Shown: piece after piece, positions 17,843 to 26,081 of the stretch
How positions within the stretch are numbered: position 1 is the stretch's first letter
Layout: each line of letters begins with the position of its first letter
Assembly: GCF_003054705.1 (NCBI RefSeq)
Contig: NZ_QAYX01000023.1
Span: forward strand, 558,001 to 622,000
Direction: 5' to 3'
Length of the DNA: 64,000 nt
DNA from: Opitutus sp. ER46
GTDB lineage: Bacteria; Verrucomicrobiota; Verrucomicrobiia; Opitutales; Opitutaceae
Made by a program: the position numbers and the translations under genes
Notes under the pieces: generated by a model
Told to the model about the DNA's origin: nothing
Database searches by the model: none
The model's input: the letters and a program-made list of their open reading frames with translations, nothing else

Positions 17843-18947
17843 AGCGAAGGGCCTCGGCGGGCTCGATGCGCGCGGCGAAGCGGGCTGGATAGAGGGCGCC
17901 GGCCGCGGCGGTCACAAATGCCGTGCCGATGATGCCCAGCAGCACCGGCACATCGATGCCGGAGCGGACGTAACCCTGGAACTGCGGGAGCCGCTGCAGC
18001 ACGGCGAGCAGCCCGAAGCCAAGGGCAAAGCCGGCGGTCACGCCGGCAGCCGCGACCGAGGCGGCCTCTCCGAAGATGAGGCCGGCCACCTGGGCGCGGG
18101 AAAAGCCGCAGACCCGCAGGACCGCGATTTCGCGGATCCGGGTGAAGACCGACAGCAGCATCGTGTTCGCCACGCCCAGCCCCCCGAGGCAGAACGCGCA
18201 GATGCCGACGGCCCAGGCCGTGAAGTTGAGAATCTTGAAGCTGTTGTACGTGGAGTTGAACTCGCGGTTCTCGAGCGCGATCACGCCCGGCTCTGCGGTC
18301 GTGATGCCGGCCTTGAACGCGTCGCCGCGGCGGCGGTCGCGCAGCTTGACCGTGACGACCGAGGCGGCGTCGCCGCGGTGGAAGAATGCCTGCGCCTGCG
18401 CCAGCGGCATGAAGACGCCGCCGTCCTCGAATCCGTTCTCGGTCTGGAACACGCCGCCGACGCGGAACTGGCCGCGGCCGATCGCGATGGTTTCACCGGC
18501 GCGGGCCTGCAGGAACTCGGCCGCGCGCGAGCCAAGATACACTTCGTCCTCACGCGCTCCGAACGCCGCCGGCGTGCCGGACTGCCACTTCGCCCGCGCC
18601 AACCGCGGGTCCGACGGCTCGATGCCGAAGCACGTGATGACCGGATGGTCCGGAGCGGAGACAACGCCAAACAGGACCGGGTGGGCGGACTCGACTTCGG
18701 GGCGGGCCCGGATGGCCGCGACCTGCTCGCGGGTGACCGAGCTGAAGAACAGGTCCGACACGTTGCGCTCAAAGACCAGGTAGTGGCTGTCGCTCGAGAG
18801 CAACCGTTGAAACATCCCGATGGCGCCGGTCACGATCGCGACGATCGTGAGCATGGCGGCGACGCCGAAGGCGATGCCGGCGGTGCCGATCAGGGCGCGG
18901 CCGCGGTGCCGGCGCAGGTTGGTGAAGACGAGGGAGAGAACTTGCAT
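17835..18947 (-). CDS. ABC transporter permease, MacB/FtsX type
   Basis: Permease of 370 residues with one N-terminal helix (about 18-42, NLRRHRGRALIGTAGIAFGVAAML), a large extracytoplasmic MacB-core-like domain (about 45-230) and three C-terminal FtsX helices (from about 240: GICAFCLGGLGVANTMLLSVFTRIREIAVLRVCGFSR). The ending PARFAARIEPAEALRYE is the usual one. It pairs with the ATPase downstream. Its place in an operon of respiratory and isoprenoid genes suggests a role in moving a lipid, heme or cofactor for oxidase assembly, but that is inference from neighbours only. Confidence 0.92.
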   Translation of the reverse strand: MQVLSLVFTNLRRHRGRALIGTAGIAFGVAAMLTIVAIVTGAIGMFQRLLSSDSHYLVFERNVSDLFFSSVTREQVAAIRARPEVESAHPVLFGVVSAPDHPVITCFGIEPSDPRLARAKWQSGTPAAFGAREDEVYLGSRAAEFLQARAGETIAIGRGQFRVGGVFQTENGFEDGGVFMPLAQAQAFFHRGDAASVVTVKLRDRRRGDAFKAGITTAEPGVIALENREFNSTYNSFKILNFTAWAVGICAFCLGGLGVANTMLLSVFTRIREIAVLRVCGFSRAQVAGLIFGEAASVAAAGVTAGFALGFGLLAVLQRLPQFQGYVRSGIDVPVLLGIIGTAFVTAAAGALYPARFAARIEPAEALRYE

Positions 18948-18953
18948 GCGGAT

Positions 18954-19928
18954 TCAGGCGGCGAGCCGGCGGAGTTTCCCCGCCAGCGGGGCGGCGGCTT
19001 CGGCAAAACTGCGCTGAAAGCCGTGCAGGTAGCCCCAGGCCGGGCGGAGCCGCCCAAGCTGGTCGACCTGGCGCGCGGCGAGCGTCAGCAGCCGGTTGAT
19101 GCGTACCCGGGATGCCGATACTCCGAGGGCGAGGGCCAGGTTGGGCCGGGTCAGGGCGCGGTCACGTTGCGTGGTCTTCTGGGTGTCCACGCTGTTGCCC
19201 AGCACGTCCTGCAGGTCATCGAGGGCCTGGAACGCGAGCGCCCAGTGCGTGCACAAGGCGTTCAGCGCGTGCTGCTCGGCGGCGCTGGGGCGGGCCAGCA
19301 GGGCCGGAATCGCGAGCCCGAGGCGGAAGGTGGTCCCGGTCTTGGCGAGCGCCACCCGACCGACCTCGCGGGTCGTGCGCGGCCCGCGCGCAAAACCGAG
19401 ATCGCGCGCCTGCCCGCCGACGAGCCCATTGGGCCCCAGGCTCGCCTCGAGGGCCGCGTGCGCCCGCCGGCGCACCGCGGGCGGAAAGCTGGCGAAGGCT
19501 TCGCCAAACGTGGCGTACGCCCGGTTGATGAAGGCCAGCGCGGCGAGGACGGCCGTCGCTTCGCCGTACACCCGGTGAACACATGGCTGGCCCCGACGCA
19601 CCGCCGCGTCGTCCATGCAGGGCAGATCGTCAAGAATCAGGGACGCCAGATGGTAGTACTCGACCGCGACGGCGAGTTGGAGACCTACGGGCGCGGCGAC
19701 GCCGTGCGCCGTGGCCGTGGCATACGCGAGTTGGGCGCGCACAAGCTTGCCCGGGCGGCCGGCAAGCATGCCAATCGCCGCGCGCAACCGGGGCTCCGTG
19801 GCCGGGTTGACCGGGGCATGTTCGACGAGCGCCGCGGCCAGACGCGCCTGGAGATCTGCGCCGCCCGGCCGGGCTGGCGCGGGCTGAAGGGGCGCAACGT
19901 TCACGAGGGTGGGAGAGGGCGCGCTCAT
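18954..19928 (-). CDS. Polyprenyl (farnesyl/geranylgeranyl-type) diphosphate synthase
   Basis: Trans-isoprenyl diphosphate synthase, 324 residues. The first Asp-rich motif is of the IspA kind, LILDDLPCMDDAAVRRG (DDxxxxD), and the second is FQALDDLQDVLG (DDxxD). The motif lengths suggest a short-chain product (C15-C20), and GNSVDTQKTT is near the usual KxT site. It has an unusual proline/alanine-rich N-terminal tail of about 25 residues. ATG 19928 overlaps the yceI stop (ATGA), and the ABC permease follows 6 bases after its own stop. Possible roles in this setting are quinone or carotenoid supply, or the farnesyl group of heme O. Confidence 0.88.
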   Translation of the reverse strand: MSAPSPTLVNVAPLQPAPARPGGADLQARLAAALVEHAPVNPATEPRLRAAIGMLAGRPGKLVRAQLAYATATAHGVAAPVGLQLAVAVEYYHLASLILDDLPCMDDAAVRRGQPCVHRVYGEATAVLAALAFINRAYATFGEAFASFPPAVRRRAHAALEASLGPNGLVGGQARDLGFARGPRTTREVGRVALAKTGTTFRLGLAIPALLARPSAAEQHALNALCTHWALAFQALDDLQDVLGNSVDTQKTTQRDRALTRPNLALALGVSASRVRINRLLTLAARQVDQLGRLRPAWGYLHGFQRSFAEAAAPLAGKLRRLAA

Positions 19929-20503
19929 GGCGAAACCGCGGCGGTGGCGGCGGAGGCCGGGAGCCGTCCCTGCACGTGGAAGCGCACATGCACGACCGGG
20001 TCGACCTTGAGGAGGCCGAACATCCGGATGATGGGCAGACCGTATTCGCGGGTGTCCACGGCCGCGTTGCCATCGATCGCGTAGAGCGTTCCGTCCTTCG
20101 TCACCGTCGCGGGGAACGAGAGCTCGCGGCGCACCCCGTGGAATGTCAGCCAGCCGGCCGCCGTGAATCCCTGGTCGGGGTTGGCGTGGAGCGACCCGAG
20201 GATGAACTCGCCGTCGGGGTGTTCGGACGTGTGCTGCCACTCGTGCATGGCCTCGTCGCGCTTGGGCTTGCCGGTGTCGACGTCGCGGAAGTGGAACGCA
20301 AGCCGGGCATGCGAGACCATCCCGTCGTCGCCGACAGTGATCATCGGCTCGAATCGAGTCAGATGGCCCGTGAAGGAATCGACGGTGGCTTTGACGAGCA
20401 CCTCGACCTGGGACTGCGCGAAGTCGATGGCGAGGGGACGTTCGCCGGCGTGCAAGACGCCGGGACTGAGGCAGACGAGCAGAAGGGCGAACCGGGGGAA
20501 CAT
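19925..20503 (-). CDS. YceI family periplasmic protein
   Basis: Secreted lipocalin-like protein of 192 residues. It has a signal peptide (MFPRFALLLVCLSPGVLHA) and then the YceI fold, with VKATVDSFTGHL, FHFRDVDTGKPKRDEAMHEW and TAAGWLTFHGVRRELSFP, all hallmarks of the family. Structurally studied members bind long isoprenoid chains in a central cavity, which makes the overlap with a polyprenyl diphosphate synthase gene striking. It is the first gene of the oxidase operon: a good Shine-Dalgarno AAGGGG lies directly before the ATG, and a palindrome flanked by direct repeats lies just upstream. Confidence 0.92.
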   Translation of the reverse strand: MFPRFALLLVCLSPGVLHAGERPLAIDFAQSQVEVLVKATVDSFTGHLTRFEPMITVGDDGMVSHARLAFHFRDVDTGKPKRDEAMHEWQHTSEHPDGEFILGSLHANPDQGFTAAGWLTFHGVRRELSFPATVTKDGTLYAIDGNAAVDTREYGLPIIRMFGLLKVDPVVHVRFHVQGRLPASAATAAVSP

Positions 20504-20520
20504 GCCCCTTGATACCGCAG

Positions 20521-20552
20521 GGAGATGAATGCCGGTTTAACCGGAGATGAAT
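20521..20552 (-). promoter_or_regulatory. Candidate operator upstream of the yceI-oxidase operon
   Basis: A perfect 13-base palindrome CCGGTTTAACCGG (20532-20544) overlaps two direct copies of GGAGATGAAT (20521-20530 and 20543-20552), spaced 22 bases or two helical turns. It lies 18-49 bases before the yceI start codon, where a regulator or the promoter would act. No -35/-10 pair is clear. The regulator is unknown. Confidence 0.45.
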
Positions 20553-20709
20553 TTCTGTTCATCGTGGCGGCGCACTTTGGGGCGATCGCGGGTGCGGCGG
20601 GGGCACGCGTCCGCACGATGGTGGCAGCGGTCGAAAGCGCCACTTGCGGGCGCCGGGTGTCTTCTCGTATATCTGCCTCTGTCGTCCGCACCCTGATCTC
20701 TTACCCGCC

Positions 20710-21090
20710 ATGGCCTTCACCCTTCAGTTTGTCGATCGCCGCAAACGCCTTGCCCGCATCCAGGCGGGTTCGTTCACGGACGCCTTTCAGGTTCCGACTG
20801 GGAAGCCCACCGGGGAGCAGGAGACCGCGTGGTACCGCGAACTGCGCAAGTTGCTCGGCGACACCAAGCGCACCGCGCTGCTGGTTTCGGGTGACAAGCG
20901 CACCGCCGCGCGGGCGTGGACGTTTTACCGGGTGAAGGACACCGTGGTCGTGCAGAACCGGCTGTATCCGGATGGCTTTGACCCCAAGGCGATTCCCAAC
21001 CGCGGCACGAAGGTCGCGGGCGAGAAGGTCCGCGAGCACACGGTCCGCGTCGTCGACCTCGCCGCCTTTCTCGCGACCCGGGAGCGCTGA
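20710..21090 (+). CDS. Conserved-looking hypothetical protein
   Basis: Protein of 126 residues without a family I recognise. It is rich in basic residues in its first half (MAFTLQFVDRRKRLARIQAGSFTDAFQV) and has WYRELRKLLG and DKRTAARAWTFYRVKDTVVVQNRLYPDGFDPKAIP. It has no signal peptide or membrane helix, so it is probably cytoplasmic. Codon positions are strongly GC-biased as in real genes nearby. The ATG at 20710 is preferred over an earlier in-frame start at 20644 because the extension looks random. It stands alone, divergent from yceI. Confidence 0.6.
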   Translation: MAFTLQFVDRRKRLARIQAGSFTDAFQVPTGKPTGEQETAWYRELRKLLGDTKRTALLVSGDKRTAARAWTFYRVKDTVVVQNRLYPDGFDPKAIPNRGTKVAGEKVREHTVRVVDLAAFLATRER

Positions 21091-21196
21091 GCGGGCAGGC
21101 TGAGACGCGGTTGGCGGCCCGGCGGAAGCTTGTCCGCCGTTCTACTTGACGCGTCTGCAGTAAATGCCACTTTCGCCGCTTCCCAGGCTTTGTTAG

Positions 21197-21271
21197 GGCG
21201 CGGTAGCCAAGTGGTAAGGCCGAGGTCTGCAAAACCTCTATGCGTCGGTTCGATTCCGACCCGCGCCTCCA
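21197..21271 (+). tRNA. tRNA-Cys (anticodon GCA)
   Basis: Cloverleaf of 75 bases with encoded CCA. The acceptor GGCGCGG (21197-21203) pairs with CCGCGCC (21261-21267), then discriminator T and CCA (21269-21271). The anticodon stem GAGGT/ACCTC encloses loop CTGCAAA, with anticodon GCA at 21229-21231. The T arm GTCGG TTCGATT CCGAC is regular. It lies between a hypothetical gene and the convergent MFS gene. Confidence 0.97.
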
Positions 21272-21354
21272 AGCTTATTCCTGATTATCAGGTGTTTAGA
21301 TGCGAATGCTGAGGCGAATACGGCATCCCAGATAGTCGGCCTACGGCACCTGCC

Positions 21355-22575
21355 CTACACCGCTGCAGCCTGTTTGCGTCGCTGGATGAACAAGTATCCG
21401 ACGTAGATCGTCATCGCGCCCGTCAGGAGTGTCGCCATCGCGATCGAAAGGTTGAGCGCGGTGCCCCAGGCGAGTGGCGCGATGATCGCGGTCACGATCG
21501 CGTTGCCCGAGCTCTGGCTGAAGCTCTGGCACGAGGACGCCAGCCCGCGGCGGGTGGGAAAGAGGTCCAGCGCCATGAGCGTCAGTGAAGGCACGGCGAT
21601 CGAGTTGCCCAGCAGGTAAAGCACGAGTGGCACAATGCTCCACGGCAGCGCGGGCGCGTGCAGGGTATTGAAGGCGAGGTTGCCCAGCGCCGCCACGCCC
21701 ATGATCGAGTAACCGAATGCGACCGTGCGCCCGCGGCTGACCCGCCCCGCCAGTCGGGCCGAAATCCAGGTGCCGAAAAGAATCCCGAGCGAGATCGGCG
21801 CAAAAAGCCACAGGAACTGCGTTTCCGCCAGGTGCAGGTGGCCGAGCAGAAATGCCGGCGCCGACACGATGTACACGAAGCTCGCCGAGAAGTTCAGCGT
21901 CAGCGCGAGCACCAGTGCCACGAAGGGCACCGAGCGCAGCGCGTCCACGTAGCCGCGCAGGAGCGCCTTCGCCTGCAGCGGCTGCCGCAGGTGCGGTGGC
22001 AGCGTCTCCGGCATCGCCCGCCAGCAGGCGTACCACATCGTGCCCGCGAACAGCGCCAGGAAGGCGAACACCGAACGCCAGCCAAACCACACGTGCAGCC
22101 ATCCGCCCACCACCGGGCCGAGCGACGGCGCCAGCGCGAACATGATCGCCACATGGCTCATCAGCCGCTGCGCCTCCGCCCCGTCCAGCACGTCGCGGAC
22201 GACCGCCCGTCCGATCACCATGCCCGCGCCGGCCGTCATTCCCTGCAGCGCCCGAAACGCCAGCAGCGCACCGATGTTCCAGGCAAACATGCAGCCGATC
22301 GAGGCGCAGAAGAAAAGTGCCAGCATCGTCAACGTCACCCGCCGGCGTCCGAGCGCATCTGAGATCGCCCCCTGCCAGATCGTCATCGCGGCAAACGGGA
22401 CCATGTAAGCAGTCAGCGTCTGCTGCACCACGAGCTGCGGCACGGCGAACTCCTTCCCAATCTCGCGAAAGGAGGGCAGGTAGGTGTCGGTCGAAAACGG
22501 CCCGATGGCCGACAATCCCGCCAACAGCATCGCCAACCCGCGATGGTGATGGGCCTGATTTCTGGCCGCGCTCAT
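21355..22575 (-). CDS. MFS drug efflux pump, Bcr/CflA type
   Basis: Twelve-helix major facilitator of 406 residues. The opening GLSAIGPFSTDTYLPSFREIGKEF is the hallmark of the Bcr/CflA subfamily (bicyclomycin and chloramphenicol efflux, also sulfonamides or arabinose in some members). Motif A follows as WQGAISDALGRRRVTL, and the second-half repeat as ARLAGRVSRGRTVAF. ATG 22575 (MSAARNQAHHHRG) is chosen over a GTG 15 codons earlier. A His-rich short N-terminus is present. No adjacent regulator is evident, so the substrate is unknown. Confidence 0.9.
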   Translation of the reverse strand: MSAARNQAHHHRGLAMLLAGLSAIGPFSTDTYLPSFREIGKEFAVPQLVVQQTLTAYMVPFAAMTIWQGAISDALGRRRVTLTMLALFFCASIGCMFAWNIGALLAFRALQGMTAGAGMVIGRAVVRDVLDGAEAQRLMSHVAIMFALAPSLGPVVGGWLHVWFGWRSVFAFLALFAGTMWYACWRAMPETLPPHLRQPLQAKALLRGYVDALRSVPFVALVLALTLNFSASFVYIVSAPAFLLGHLHLAETQFLWLFAPISLGILFGTWISARLAGRVSRGRTVAFGYSIMGVAALGNLAFNTLHAPALPWSIVPLVLYLLGNSIAVPSLTLMALDLFPTRRGLASSCQSFSQSSGNAIVTAIIAPLAWGTALNLSIAMATLLTGAMTIYVGYLFIQRRKQAAAV

Positions 22576-22840
22576 CCGCGACCGACCGGGACGCGATCCG
22601 GCCGCGCCGGATGCGAGCACGCCACGCGCAGGCCGGACCCTTGGCCCGGCAACGTGTCAGCGTCCTGTTCAACTGACCTGACTGGAGACATAGCGGGCAA
22701 TCATAACACCCGGGTGGCCACCTTAGGGAAGCCTTTAGGCAGGGTAGGGACCGCCCGTATTGGCGATCACCATCCGCGCAAGGATTGCACGGCCGAGCAC
22801 AATTTCGTGAGATTAGGTCTCTAGTGCGCGACGGCATGCG

Positions 22841-22871
22841 TGGACATTGTTCTTCATAAATACCATATGAT
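22841..22871 (+). promoter_or_regulatory. Possible sigma-70 promoter of the iron-uptake block
   Basis: TGGACA at 22841 and TATGAT at 22866, each five of six matches to the consensus, lie in the AT-rich stretch. The spacing is 19 bases, longer than the optimum of 17, so the assignment is tentative. Confidence 0.3.
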
Positions 22872-22921
22872 TAAAAGGTAGCGATTTTTATGCATCTAGG
22901 ATTAATTGAAGCTTGCTAGGT

Positions 22922-22934
22922 GAGAATAGGTCTC
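22922..22934 (+). promoter_or_regulatory. Candidate Fur-type iron box
   Basis: GAGAATAGGTCTC matches the core GAGAATnATTCTC found in many Fur boxes at 10 of 12 informative positions and keeps the two inverted half sites. It lies just downstream of the AT-rich stretch and ahead of the genes of a siderophore receptor, Dps and a PepSY protein, where iron control is expected. One site found by eye is weak evidence. Confidence 0.35.
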
Positions 22935-22950
22935 GCTAACAGATGCAGCC

Positions 22951-23721
22951 ATGTTCCCGTGCGCCTGCTCCCTGCTATCGACCCAGTGCGCCGCGCTGAT
23001 CGCGCTGGCCGCTGCGGCGGGGCTCGCCCGCACGGAGTCCGAGATAGAATCCAGCCGTCTCGCCGCCGATGCGCACGACGCCGGCTGCGTCGTCGACCGG
23101 GCGCCGGACCGTGACCAAACCTCGTACGCCGTCGTGCCCAGCTACGTCTCGCCCTGGCTCTCACCGGCTGCTTTTGCCAGCGCCTGGCTCCTGGCGTCTG
23201 CCCCGTCTGCCCCCGACACCCTGGCCGGCATCCTCGCTTCGTACTCCGGGGACGCTCCGCCTGCATCGGCTCCCGTCTGCCCGCCGCCTCCGCGTCTTCG
23301 CGCCGTGGCGACGCCCCTCCCACCCGGTCTCGATTCCCTCCTCGTTCCTGTTTCCTGCGCGCACCTTCGACTCCCCTTCGCCGTTGGCCCCCCGTCGCGC
23401 TCCCGCCACGTCCAACCGACCGCGGTCGCCGCCTTCACCTCCGGCAACTTCACCGCGGAAACGGACTGCTCCGAAGTTGCCCTGCCTTCCTCCGTTACCG
23501 TTGCGCGCCTAGCGCGCTGTTCCGCTCTCCTTTCCCGTTCCGCCGGTCCGGTTGCTGCCGCCGACGCGAACCTCCCGCGCCACCCCCCTGCCGCCGCCTG
23601 GTCCGCCGGAGCCTTGCTCTGCGCCCACGGCCGGGCCGTGCCGTCACTGTCTGGCCAATGGCCCGCGCCGCCCTCCGCGTCCGGCGCGAGCCACAGCTGC
23701 CGCACATTCCTTACCTCATGA
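22951..23721 (+). CDS. Doubtful open reading frame ahead of the TonB receptor
   Basis: Open frame of 256 residues with no recognised family. It begins with a hydrophobic, Cys-containing segment (MFPCACSLLSTQCAALIALAAAAGLA) that could be a signal peptide. The rest is rich in Ala, Pro, Ser and Arg and looks poorly ordered. In favour of it: GC-rich third positions in the first half, a start 17 bases after the Fur-like site, and a stop overlapping the TonB receptor ATG as ATGA. Against it: odd composition, no good Shine-Dalgarno, and the same stretch is open in other frames. It may only be a long leader region. Confidence 0.3.
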   Translation: MFPCACSLLSTQCAALIALAAAAGLARTESEIESSRLAADAHDAGCVVDRAPDRDQTSYAVVPSYVSPWLSPAAFASAWLLASAPSAPDTLAGILASYSGDAPPASAPVCPPPPRLRAVATPLPPGLDSLLVPVSCAHLRLPFAVGPPSRSRHVQPTAVAAFTSGNFTAETDCSEVALPSSVTVARLARCSALLSRSAGPVAAADANLPRHPPAAAWSAGALLCAHGRAVPSLSGQWPAPPSASGASHSCRTFLTS

Positions 23722-25973
23722 AAGCCCATACCCTGAGTCCCATGTCTCCTGGTCGCGCCGCCTTGCTGGCCGGCCTCTCGCTGCTCCTCGCCCTGCCGCT
23801 CCGTGCGCAGGCCGAAGACGTCGACCGCGACGTGGTCGCCCTGTCCAAATTCGAGGTCGTCGGCACCCGCCCCCAGGCGAGCGATGCCACCGCGCTCAAG
23901 CTGTCGACCACCGTCCTCGACACCCCGCGCAGCGTCACCGTGTTCGACGCCTCCCGGCTCCGCGAGCAGGACATCCAGACCGGCGGCGACCTGCTCTTCT
24001 GGGTCCCCGGTCTCAACACCAACGGCGCCGTCCAGGAGAGCTACCACTTCTATGCCCGCGGCTACCGCATGGTGCCGAACGACTGGCGCGTCGACGGCTT
24101 CGCCGGCCGCGTCGTCGGCGGCAGCTACAGTCCGAATCTCTTCGGCGTCGAGCAGGTGAGCATTCTCAAAGGCCCGGCCGGTCTCCTCTACGGCGCCACC
24201 AGCTCCCCGGGCGGCATGATCAACCTGGTTTCCAAGAAGCCGCGCGACGTCGCCAGCACCACGATCGAGACCCGCGTCCGCACCTTCGGCGGTGGTGAGG
24301 TGCCGCTCGCCGATCGCTGGTCCAACGAGGTCGAACTCGACACCACCGGGCCCGTCACCGCCGACGCCCGCCTGCGCTATCGCGCCCTCGCCAGCCTCGA
24401 GCGCAGCGCGCTCGCCGCCGAGTCTCCCGCCGACGACAACCAGTTCTACCGGCTCGCCTTCTCCTACAAGCTCGACGCGGCCGGCCGTTTCGACCTCACC
24501 CCGAGCTACGAGTGGACCCGCGAAGACCGCGCCCAGCGCGCCCCGACGATCTCGCCCGCGTCGTCCCGCACCACCGCCGACGGTCGCACCGACTACACGT
24601 TCGCCGACGTCAACTCCCGCAGCGTCAACCTGGTCGCCGGCGGCCGCGTCGACACCAATCGAACCTGGGGCGCCGACCTCGCCGCCAACCTGACCTCTGT
24701 CTGGAAGGCCAACGTTGGCTTCCGCTACATCGACCGCGACTACGTCAACGACGCCTATGCGCTCAACACGGCCACGCTGCGGCAAACCAACGCCGCCGAT
24801 CCCCGCGCCTGGGTCGTGTCGCGCCGCCACTCGCGCGCTGCCAACACCTACCGCACCACCAGCTTCGATGCCTCCACGACCTACGAATTCCGTCCGGCCG
24901 CCTGGGCCAAGAGTCTCCTTCAGCTTGGCGTCAATGGTCGCCGCAATCTCAATACGACTGCCTCCAGCGGCAATGGCGCCGACCAGTCGCCGGTGAACAT
25001 CTACACCGGTGTCGCCGCCGCGCCGCTCGTCGCCAACGCGCCTGCGCTCGTCCCGGGCAACCGCACCGACACCTTCACCGCCAACGCCTACGCGCAGAGC
25101 CAGACCGAGTTCTTCGGCCGCACCGTCCTCACCCTCGGCTTCGGCACCGCCCGCGACCGCAGCCGCACCACCACGCCGGCCGGCGTCGTGACCGAACCGC
25201 CTGATCGCAAGAGCTCGCTCACCCCTAACGTCGCCCTGCTCCATCGGCTCACCAAGAATCTCTCGGTGTACGCCAGCTACTCGACCAGCTATTCGCTGCC
25301 CGATTCCACTTATGAGGATGTCACCGGCCGCACCGGCGCCTTCGATCCGATCGAAGGCGAGAACTACGAGGTCGGCGCCAAGGCCGCCCTCTGGGACGAA
25401 CTCGTCGCCGCCAGCCTGAGCGTTTTCGACACCGAGCTGAACGGCGTCCTCGTGCAGTCGCAGGTCAACGAGCTCAACCCCAACGGCAACCGGTTCTATC
25501 GCCAGATGGACAACGGCCGGAAAGCCCGCGGCGTCGAGGCGGAGTTCACCGTGAGCCCCATCAAGGCGTGGGACACCACCTTCACCTACGCCTACATCGA
25601 TGCGTTCGATCGCGGCTCGACGGCCGCGTTGCCCGACACGCCGGCCGAGATGACGCCGCGACATGCCGTGAGCGCCTACTCGCGGTACGCCATCACGCAG
25701 GGCCGCTTCGAGGGCCTGAGCTTCCGCGCGGGGGTGATCTGGCAGAGTGAGCGCTGGGCCGCGTCCCGCACGCCCACCGCGCCCGACCCGCTGCTGCTCG
25801 AGAGCTTCCACCGGATCGATGCCGGACTCGGCTACGTTTACCGCGGCTGGCGCTTCGCGCTCAGCATCGAGAACATCACTAATGAGTACTACCTCCTCGC
25901 CGGATCCACGGGGGTGGCCTTTAGCCCCGTTAATCCCCGGTCCTACGCGTTGCGGGTTTCCCGAACCTGGTGA
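23718..25973 (+). CDS. TonB-dependent siderophore receptor
   Basis: Outer-membrane receptor of 751 residues for ferric siderophores (FhuA/FpvA-like group). The signal peptide ends around LPLRAQAED. It is followed by the TonB-box-like region VVALSKFEVVGTRP, a form common in Verrucomicrobia. The plug (about 50-180) contains DTPRSVTVFDASRLREQD, VPGLNTNG and VEQVSILKGPAGLLYGATSSPGGMINLVSKKP, which define the siderophore subfamily. The barrel follows, with YEVGAKAAL and ESFHRIDAGLGYVY near the end, a C-terminal YALRVSRTW and the expected terminal aromatic. ATG 23718 gives a clean signal peptide; an in-frame start 20 codons earlier does not. Dps and a PepSY protein follow, which supports an iron role. 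Confidence 0.93.
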   Translation: MKAHTLSPMSPGRAALLAGLSLLLALPLRAQAEDVDRDVVALSKFEVVGTRPQASDATALKLSTTVLDTPRSVTVFDASRLREQDIQTGGDLLFWVPGLNTNGAVQESYHFYARGYRMVPNDWRVDGFAGRVVGGSYSPNLFGVEQVSILKGPAGLLYGATSSPGGMINLVSKKPRDVASTTIETRVRTFGGGEVPLADRWSNEVELDTTGPVTADARLRYRALASLERSALAAESPADDNQFYRLAFSYKLDAAGRFDLTPSYEWTREDRAQRAPTISPASSRTTADGRTDYTFADVNSRSVNLVAGGRVDTNRTWGADLAANLTSVWKANVGFRYIDRDYVNDAYALNTATLRQTNAADPRAWVVSRRHSRAANTYRTTSFDASTTYEFRPAAWAKSLLQLGVNGRRNLNTTASSGNGADQSPVNIYTGVAAAPLVANAPALVPGNRTDTFTANAYAQSQTEFFGRTVLTLGFGTARDRSRTTTPAGVVTEPPDRKSSLTPNVALLHRLTKNLSVYASYSTSYSLPDSTYEDVTGRTGAFDPIEGENYEVGAKAALWDELVAASLSVFDTELNGVLVQSQVNELNPNGNRFYRQMDNGRKARGVEAEFTVSPIKAWDTTFTYAYIDAFDRGSTAALPDTPAEMTPRHAVSAYSRYAITQGRFEGLSFRAGVIWQSERWAASRTPTAPDPLLLESFHRIDAGLGYVYRGWRFALSIENITNEYYLLAGSTGVAFSPVNPRSYALRVSRTW

Positions 25974-26081
25974 TGGTGCGGCGTACGCTTAACGAGACAC
26001 TTGCCCGCCGTGACGACGTTTGTCCGGCGAAACACCGTGCGTCGCAACGCCTCGCCGGCGGTGAGGTCTCACTTCCGCACT

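Larger units (their letters stand above)
22576..22950. other. Intergenic region with AT-rich stretch
   Basis: A 375-base region between the divergent MFS gene and the iron block. Bases 22845-22910 are clearly richer in A+T than anything around them, which suggests a promoter zone. No gene is seen inside it. It contains the candidate promoter and Fur-like site listed separately. Confidence 0.5.

Noticed and set aside
20525-20935. Plus-strand frame of 136 codons starting before the hypothetical gene at 20710
   Set aside because: It overlaps the better frame at 20710 and its second half is Arg/Ser/Pro-rich shadow.
23142-25811. Minus-strand frame of 889 codons
   Set aside because: Although longer than the TonB receptor gene, it has only Gly/Ala/Val/Glu/Arg repetition and no motif; the receptor on the plus strand has all its signatures.
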